Below, one piece after another: positions 59,221 to 64,000 of a stretch of DNA of 64,000 nt. The stretch's first letter is position 1. The number at the start of each line of letters is the position of its first letter. Position numbers and translations under genes: made by a program. The DNA lies in the NCBI GenBank assembly GCA_018340375.1, contig JAFFJZ010000020.1, positions 4,650,001 through 4,714,000 on the forward strand, given 5' to 3'. The notes beneath the pieces are model-generated. The model was not told the DNA's origin. It made no database searches and worked only from the letters and a program-made list of their open reading frames with translations. The DNA is from Gonatopus flavifemur (lineage: Eukaryota; Arthropoda; Insecta; Hymenoptera; Dryinidae).

Positions 59221-60489
59221 CATCAAATACTCTTATTTGAAGGGGTTAACGCCGAAGGAAATTAAAGAAGAGATGGACTCAACACTGGGGACATCCTCCC
59301 CATCATATTCAACCGTTAAGCAGTGGGTTTCCGAGTTTAAAAAGGGTCGTGTGAGCACCTCTGATGAGCCTCGCTCAGGACGCCCCATTGAGGTCACAAC
59401 TCCAGATATGATCGAAAAAATCCATCAAATAGTGCTGAAAGATCGCAGATTAAAAGTTCGTGAGATAGCTGAGACCTGTAAGATGTCATATGAACGTGTT
59501 CAAAATATTTTGCACCAACATTTGTATATGGAAAAGCTCTGTGCAAGATGGGTGCCGCGTTTGCTAACAGTCGACCAAAAATTGATTCGAAAGAACATTT
59601 CTACCGCCAATTTGGCGTTGTATAAGCGTAATCCAAGCGAATTTTTGCGTCGATTCGTAACCGTTGACGAAACTTGGGTCCACCACTACACTCCTGAAAC
59701 CAAAGAACAGTCTAAACAGTGGATTGGACCAGGGGAACCAACTCCAAAGAAGGCAAAAACAATTTTTTCGGCGAACAAGGTTATGGCTACTGTTTTTTGG
59801 GATGCAAGAGGTATTATATACATTGATTGCCTTGAAAAGGGTAAAACTATCACTGGTCAATACTACGCAGACTTATTGCAACGTTTGAGCCACGAAGTGA
59901 AAATTAAACGACCTCATCTGGCGAAGAAAAAAATCTTGTTTCATCACGATAACGCACCAGCGCACACGTCAATCGTTGCGATGGCTAAAATCAACGATCT
60001 GAAGTTTGAATTAATGCCGCACCCTCCCTACTCTCCAGACCTAGCCCCGAGTGACTATTATCTGTTTCCTAACCTCAAAAAATGGCTTGGCGGTAAGAGA
60101 TTTGCGGAAATAAAGAAGTAATCGAAGCTGTAAATGGGTATTTTGAGGAGCTTGACGAATCAGTCTATAGAGATGGCATTACTAGACTAGAACACCGCTA
60201 TGAGAAATGTATCAGCCTTGGAGGAGATTATGTTGAGAAATAAAAAAAAAAAAAATTCTTAAAAACGTTGTTTTTCTTGGTCAGGCCGGAAACTTATCAA
60301 TCCACCCTCGTATACATTTATACATTAAACTTGAACATCTGAATGACAATTGTGTATGCATCAATGTAGAAATTCATAGTGAAGTTGTTTAATGTACAAA
60401 TGTTTATGAACGGTGATGAAATCCACAAACATTTCTAACAGTGAACAAATGGATGGACAAAATCTAATCAACATGCAATAATTAAAAAA

Positions 60490-61510
60490 TTATTGAAAGG
60501 TGTGATGAATGAAAGAATAAATCGTATTCTTCACCAATTCACATGAACTATGTGGAGTTTTATTCATATTCACATTTAATTAGGGGAGAAAACAATAATT
60601 CCATAAAAGGGAATCATATTTCCCGGGGTGTGCACCCAAGCCCGCAAAGTCGCAGTTGCTCATCTCGACTGCTCAGCTACCGAGGCTGACTTGCGTATGG
60701 TTCAACTACAACCGTATTCGAAGATCGTCAGACCCTTAAGGTAGTTCTCCGGGAGAATTCAGGATCAAATTAGAAAAATTATTGTCAAGCAGAGTACCAA
60801 GGTCGAAGGAATTCGATAATCATATTCGTTGGGACTTATATTCTTATTTATGACAAGAAAAGAACCAACTCGAAGTATAAATAAACAACCTTGTAACAAC
60901 AACGCGAAATTTGACATGGTTTTTTCTTAAAAAATTTTTATTTTTGATCCGTTTATGACTTATGAGGGCTCATTTTGTTCCTTGTGAGATTTAAAAAACC
61001 TTTATCATAGGGATTTTTTTATATGAGTCATCATGACACTGTCACACGCTTTTGTTTATGGGAATGTATTTTACTATTAATAAACAAAAGCGTGTGACAG
61101 TGTCATGATGACTCATATAAAAAAATCCCCATGGTAAATGAGCCCTCATAAGTCATGAACGGATCAAAAATAAAAATGTTCCAAGAAAAAGACCATGTCA
61201 AATTTCGCGTTGTTGTTACAAGGTTATTTATTTATACTTCGAGTTGGTTTTTTTTTTGTCATAAATAAGAATATAAGTCCCAACGAATATGATTATCGAA
61301 TTCCTTCGACCTTGGTGCTCTGCTTGACAATAATTTTTCTAATTTGATCCTGAATTCTCCTGGAGAACTACCTTAAAGGACTTATATCTTCAACACGGCT
61401 AGTGATCTGGACGAATGGATTGAGCGTTTTCAGTTTGGTACTAAGCCCTACAAACCTGCAAAATTTCATCAAAATCGGTGTCTCCCGTTTGGCGTCCTCC
61501 CCTTGTGAGA
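60490..61510 (-). repeat. tRNA-related dispersed repeat, minus copy, interrupted
   Basis: Reverse-strand counterpart of 56318-56660: ACACCGATTTTG and TTTGCAGGTTTGTAGGGC near 61500-61450, tRNA-like unit with GGTAGCTGAGCAG and GGGTGCACACCCCGG at 60700-60622, then GTGAATATGAATAAAAC near 60570. A TTAA foldback (60740-61372) splits it between the first segment and the tRNA-like part. Confidence 0.6.
60740..61372. mobile_element. TTAA-flanked foldback element, 633 bp
   Basis: TTAA at 60736-60739 and 61373-61376. Ends GGTAGTTCTCC and complement, arms about 290 bp long with high identity (TCGAAGGAATTCGATAATCA, AATTTGACATGG, AAGCGTGTGACAGTGTCATG). One arm has an extra block of about 35 bp at 60975-61010, so the arms have started to diverge. 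The loop is short (about 61059-61080). No coding frame. piggyBac/Kolobok-type duplication; family unassigned. Confidence 0.85.
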
Positions 61511-61977
61511 GAAATTGTTTTAGGTAAATTATTATTTCTATTCGTAAGCCATAGACATCAAGAAATCCCAACTATATGTACTCTCGATTTCGAATAATTT
61601 TCAATCACATTTTTTGACATTACTTCTTGATCGATTTTACCATCAGTGATGGGAAAAGCTACTAAATATTAATGGTCTACCGTACAGCGGTTTACTATCA
61701 ATGAAGGTAAAAATGAGTGAGAATCGAAAGTATATATAATTGGAATTTCTTAATGTCCCTGGATTACGAACAAAAATTGATCAAAATAAATTTCTCTCAG
61801 TATATACCAAATATTTATCACCATCTAGCGATGACATCATTTTTCTCTGAATTATAATGCGGAATCGGAATCGAGCACAAACTTGTCCAGAATCGAGGAT
61901 CGTCGATTCTTCGATACCATAAGGATCGTGAGTATTTAGGAATCGAGAATCGGAATCGGCTCATCTCTACATGAAAT

Positions 61978-62590
61978 ATCTTAAACGTCTCTTTCAGAAT
62001 ACTTTCGAAAATGCATAACCTCTACTGCTATGTGACCTCACTTCACAGTAAAAAGTAAACCTTAATTCCATAATCGACTGATTTCCAGATGAGGCTGAAA
62101 ATCAGCAATGTTACGATTTCAGCCGTAAAATGGGATGGAAAAGAGTTATGGCCGTATTAAATTCAATTGAATCGGATAATTCAGTCAAAAATATTTGAAA
62201 ATAAGATTAGAATTCTTTCATTTTCAGTATTAAAATTGTTTATACGTACACATTTATATGTGCATATAATTAATTACAGTTTCAATTCAGTCAAATTATT
62301 TCAGGTTTTTTATTTATTATTCAAGGTGCCTAACAAATTTAGTAACAATTTGTAATGCCAACTTCGTAAAAGCTTGTTATTGGATTTTCCGCACTGTTGA
62401 TGGATTGTTCATTTCGACACTTTCACTACATCATTACAACACAAATTGAAATTAATTCAAAGTTTTGGGGGTATTCATATTTGCACGAATTTTCAGTCCC
62501 CGTAAAATGTTCCCCACATTTATCTTCGACTTCACACTACACATACTATCAAATCATACTATTATGAAATGATTTATCACATCTGTCGAT
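61978..62590. other. Unmarked AT-rich sequence
   Basis: No gene recognised. 62045-62130 holds a short CAGTAAAAAGTAAACCTTAA and CTGAAAATCAG relic of the repeat at 63000-64000. Confidence 0.4.
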
Positions 62591-62596
62591 CGAAAC

Positions 62597-62675
62597 GGTA
62601 CCATGGCGAAGTGCTTAAACGCAAAGGACTGAGACAGATCATTCCAACAACAACGTAGGTTCGAATCTTCTGATG
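62597..62675 (+). repeat. tRNA-like sequence, SINE head or pseudogene
   Basis: TGGCGAAGTGCTTAAACGC matches a Leu/Ser-type A-box arm and GTAGGTTCGAATCTTCTG a good B box. The acceptor stem is not convincing. Likely a SINE relic. Confidence 0.45.
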
Positions 62676-62796
62676 AGGGTTGAGGATGTTCAATCTTCAA
62701 AAACTACGATCACGATATAATCGCACAGTCAACAAGTGAAGTGAATAAACTCACACAACAGGGAAATTTTTGTTCTGTATCCTCCGAATGAACACA

Positions 62797-62843
62797 CACT
62801 CACAGAAAAGTTTTCTCATTTCAAGAAATCTTTTCTGTGAGTG
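62797..62843. terminator. Short hairpin (palindrome) of unknown role
   Basis: CACTCACAGAAAAG pairs with CTTTTCTGTGAGTG across a 19-base loop. Listed as a hairpin only; no transcription end is implied. It may be a tiny foldback relic. Confidence 0.4.
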
Positions 62844-62999
62844 CAAATATATCCCTCATCGTCGATAGGTAACGCCATGTTGAGTAAAACAAAACAAAAA
62901 ACAATGGACGAACCCATTTATCAGGAACAATTCGCTTTGGAATTTCAGTTCAATAGAGACTAATGTGAGCTGTATTCTTGTTTGAGTTTGAGAGGGTTT

Positions 63000-64000
63000 T
63001 CCAGTGGCTGAATTTAAGTCAAATGAGTCTTCTTTCGGTTGCATCTTAAATTCAGCTCATTTTCTAACTGAAATTAAGTTTTTCTTTTTACTGTGTTGGA
63101 AACACCACACTGTGAAAAGTCTGACTGAAAGTGGTTGCACCTTACTTGGAAACTTGGCTGAAATTCAGTCTTTTCCATTGTGTCGGCATTTCTTTTGAAT
63201 GCTCATTTTCAGCTGAAATAGGGCTAGTTTTGACTGCATCTCAAAATAAGTCGATGTTGAGGTTGGAAGTGGGTTTCACTTCTTACCGTGCAGTGAAAAA
63301 TTCTATCTGTCACTGCTAAATTAGTTAGCTAGACTGTGCAGCTAATCGTGTTTAGGCGTCGCACCTATACAATGCAGTCGCTCTTTTGGAGTGAAGGTAT
63401 ATACATTATCGCTAAATATTTGAGTGGTTAAAATGATATTTCATAAGCAATAAAGTTTATTTATCCCAGCTAAACTTCTATCTCAACGAAATCCAGCGAT
63501 ATCATTGAGCTGGAATACCAAGAAATTTCCGTAATAAACCTAAACATTTTTTTCCGTGAAGATTGGTTCCATATTCATCTCATATGCGTCGACAATGAAC
63601 GGATTCAGAGTTTCCATATTCTGTGCTTAACATCATATCAAGGAAAACAAGTTTCTAACTTTGAGAAAATTCATTCATCAGTCGCGATTAAAGCTGAATT
63701 TGATTTGCAACGGTCAGTGAATTTTCAAGTGGTTAGCCATCTTTCCGCCGGTGTTGATCCATTGTTGAGAATGAAAACCAACAGAGCCTGAAATGACTCT
63801 CCATCGCCTCAAAGTTCCAACATAATCGTTCCCAACGCTTGCACAGTAAAAAGTAAAACTTACTCCCAACCTTAATATCGGCTTATTTTAAGATACAGCC
63901 AAAACTAGCCCTATTTCAGCTGAAAGTAAGCATCCAAAACAAATGCCGACACAATGGAAAAGACTGAATTTCAGTCAAGTTTTCAAATAAGATGCAGCCA
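63000..64000. mobile_element. CTGAAATTCAG-word inverted element, runs off the window
   Basis: 63133-63296 and 63845-64000 are inverted copies sharing CTGAAATTCAGTCTTTTCCA, TTGTGTCGGCATT, and CAGCTGAAATAGGGCTAGTT. The word CTGAAATTCAG or CTGAATTTCAG recurs inside the arms. About 550 bp of other sequence lies between, partly AGCTA-rich with a TTTTTTTCCGTG end near 63557. The right boundary is beyond 64000. Confidence 0.65.

Larger units (their letters stand above)
57739..60243 (+). pseudogene. mariner transposase interrupted by hAT insertion and a 1-bp deletion
   Basis: The start lies at 57739 (MEKLENRAVIK), the frame is broken at codon 12 by the insertion, and it resumes in register at 59229. 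Order: helix-turn-helix region with RSGRPIEV and [15 protein letters not shown] (equivalent of WVPHEL), then the catalytic triad: VDETW (D codon 59666), HHDNAP (D codon 59948) and APSDY (D codon 60053). Thirty-four residues separate the last two, as in D,D34D mariners. At about 60107-60111 a single A is missing, ending the frame early at a TAA; the expected C-terminal residues (GDYVEK and stop at 60241-60243) follow in the next frame. Intact length would be 349 residues, normal for the family. Cut-and-paste transposase in origin; inactive here. Confidence 0.93.
57562..60310 (+). mobile_element. mariner element of the irritans-like type, split by a hAT insertion
   Basis: TA at 57560-57561 and 60311-60312 flanks inverted ends with the shared core GGTGGATTGATA and TTTCCGGCCTGACCAAGA. 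Subtracting the 1448-bp insert and its 8-bp duplication leaves about 1293 bp, the usual size of a complete mariner. It contains one transposase gene with two lesions. Confidence 0.92.
52637..61969. mobile_element. Possible outer hAT-like ends around a nested cluster
   Basis: Left: after excision of the piggyBac insertion, the sequence reads TAAAGATGGGCTGATTCCG. Right, inverted: TAGAGATGAGCCGATTCCG. Both continue in GATTCCGATTC and TCGATTC words. Flanking 8-mers are CATAAAAT (52629-52636) and CATGAAAT (61970-61977), seven of eight matching. This fits an old hAT-like insertion whose inside was filled by later insertions. The great span and one mismatch leave open two separate copies in opposite orientation. 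Confidence 0.45.

Noticed and set aside
62597..62675. Functional tRNA gene
   Set aside because: Good A and B boxes but no acceptor stem and a poor anticodon arm; the same holds for 29110-29201, 41755-41820 and 56493-56560.
1..64000. LTR retrotransposon or endogenous virus
   Set aside because: No long direct terminal repeats, primer-binding site, protease, integrase or envelope-like frame was seen.

Overview
This 64 kb window looks like non-coding nuclear DNA from an arthropod, most likely an insect. It is AT-rich, no frame outside transposon remnants gives a recognisable protein, and the only recognisable proteins are decayed animal transposons: two mariner lineages, a piggyBac remnant and a Penelope-like element. 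Hymenoptera would fit, but nothing here proves the order. No bacterial, organellar or viral gene organisation was seen. Coordinates of repeats were set by eye and may be off by a few bases.

Layout. 1-3159 is unmarked. 3.2-5.9 kb holds nested inverted-repeat elements. 7.8-10.2 kb is a degenerate repeat field with a foldback. 10.8-11.3 kb is a TTAA-flanked foldback. 11.3-15.0 kb is unmarked. 15.0-18.1 kb and 21.5-25.6 kb are dominated by repeats built from CCAGTACTGG, CCAATATTGG and CCAAGCTTGG words, with two small hAT elements carrying perfect 8-bp target duplications. 28.6-31.9 kb is a run of short elements, each with its own internal palindromic word. 33.4-34.7 kb is a second copy of the 17-18 kb repeat. 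38.6-42.8 kb is a TAGTA-word element interrupted by a dead Penelope-like element, whose 3' part carries a possible hammerhead ribozyme, and by a foldback. 42.9-44.2 kb has three adjoining short elements, a possible small exon and a CpG-richer stretch. 44.9-46.4 kb holds more word-type elements. 46.4-50.8 kb is the most gene-like stretch, with a candidate 171-nt internal exon.

The densest nesting is at 52.6-62.0 kb. A piggyBac remnant, two mariners, a hAT element sitting inside one mariner reading frame, tRNA-related repeats and a TTAA foldback lie between two similar inverted ends with near-matching 8-bp flanks. Removing the hAT insert and one target-duplication copy puts the mariner frame back in register across the junction, which makes this the best-supported structure in the window.

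The most unusual pattern is global. Many short non-autonomous elements share brief termini (CACTG/CACGG-AGAGAAA, CCCA-N-CAG, or CAGTG-N-YGCCAG), while their interiors are filled with repeats of one short near-palindrome that differs between families. This resembles iterated transposase-binding sites and is the observation most worth computing. No set of host genes working together can be described from this window.
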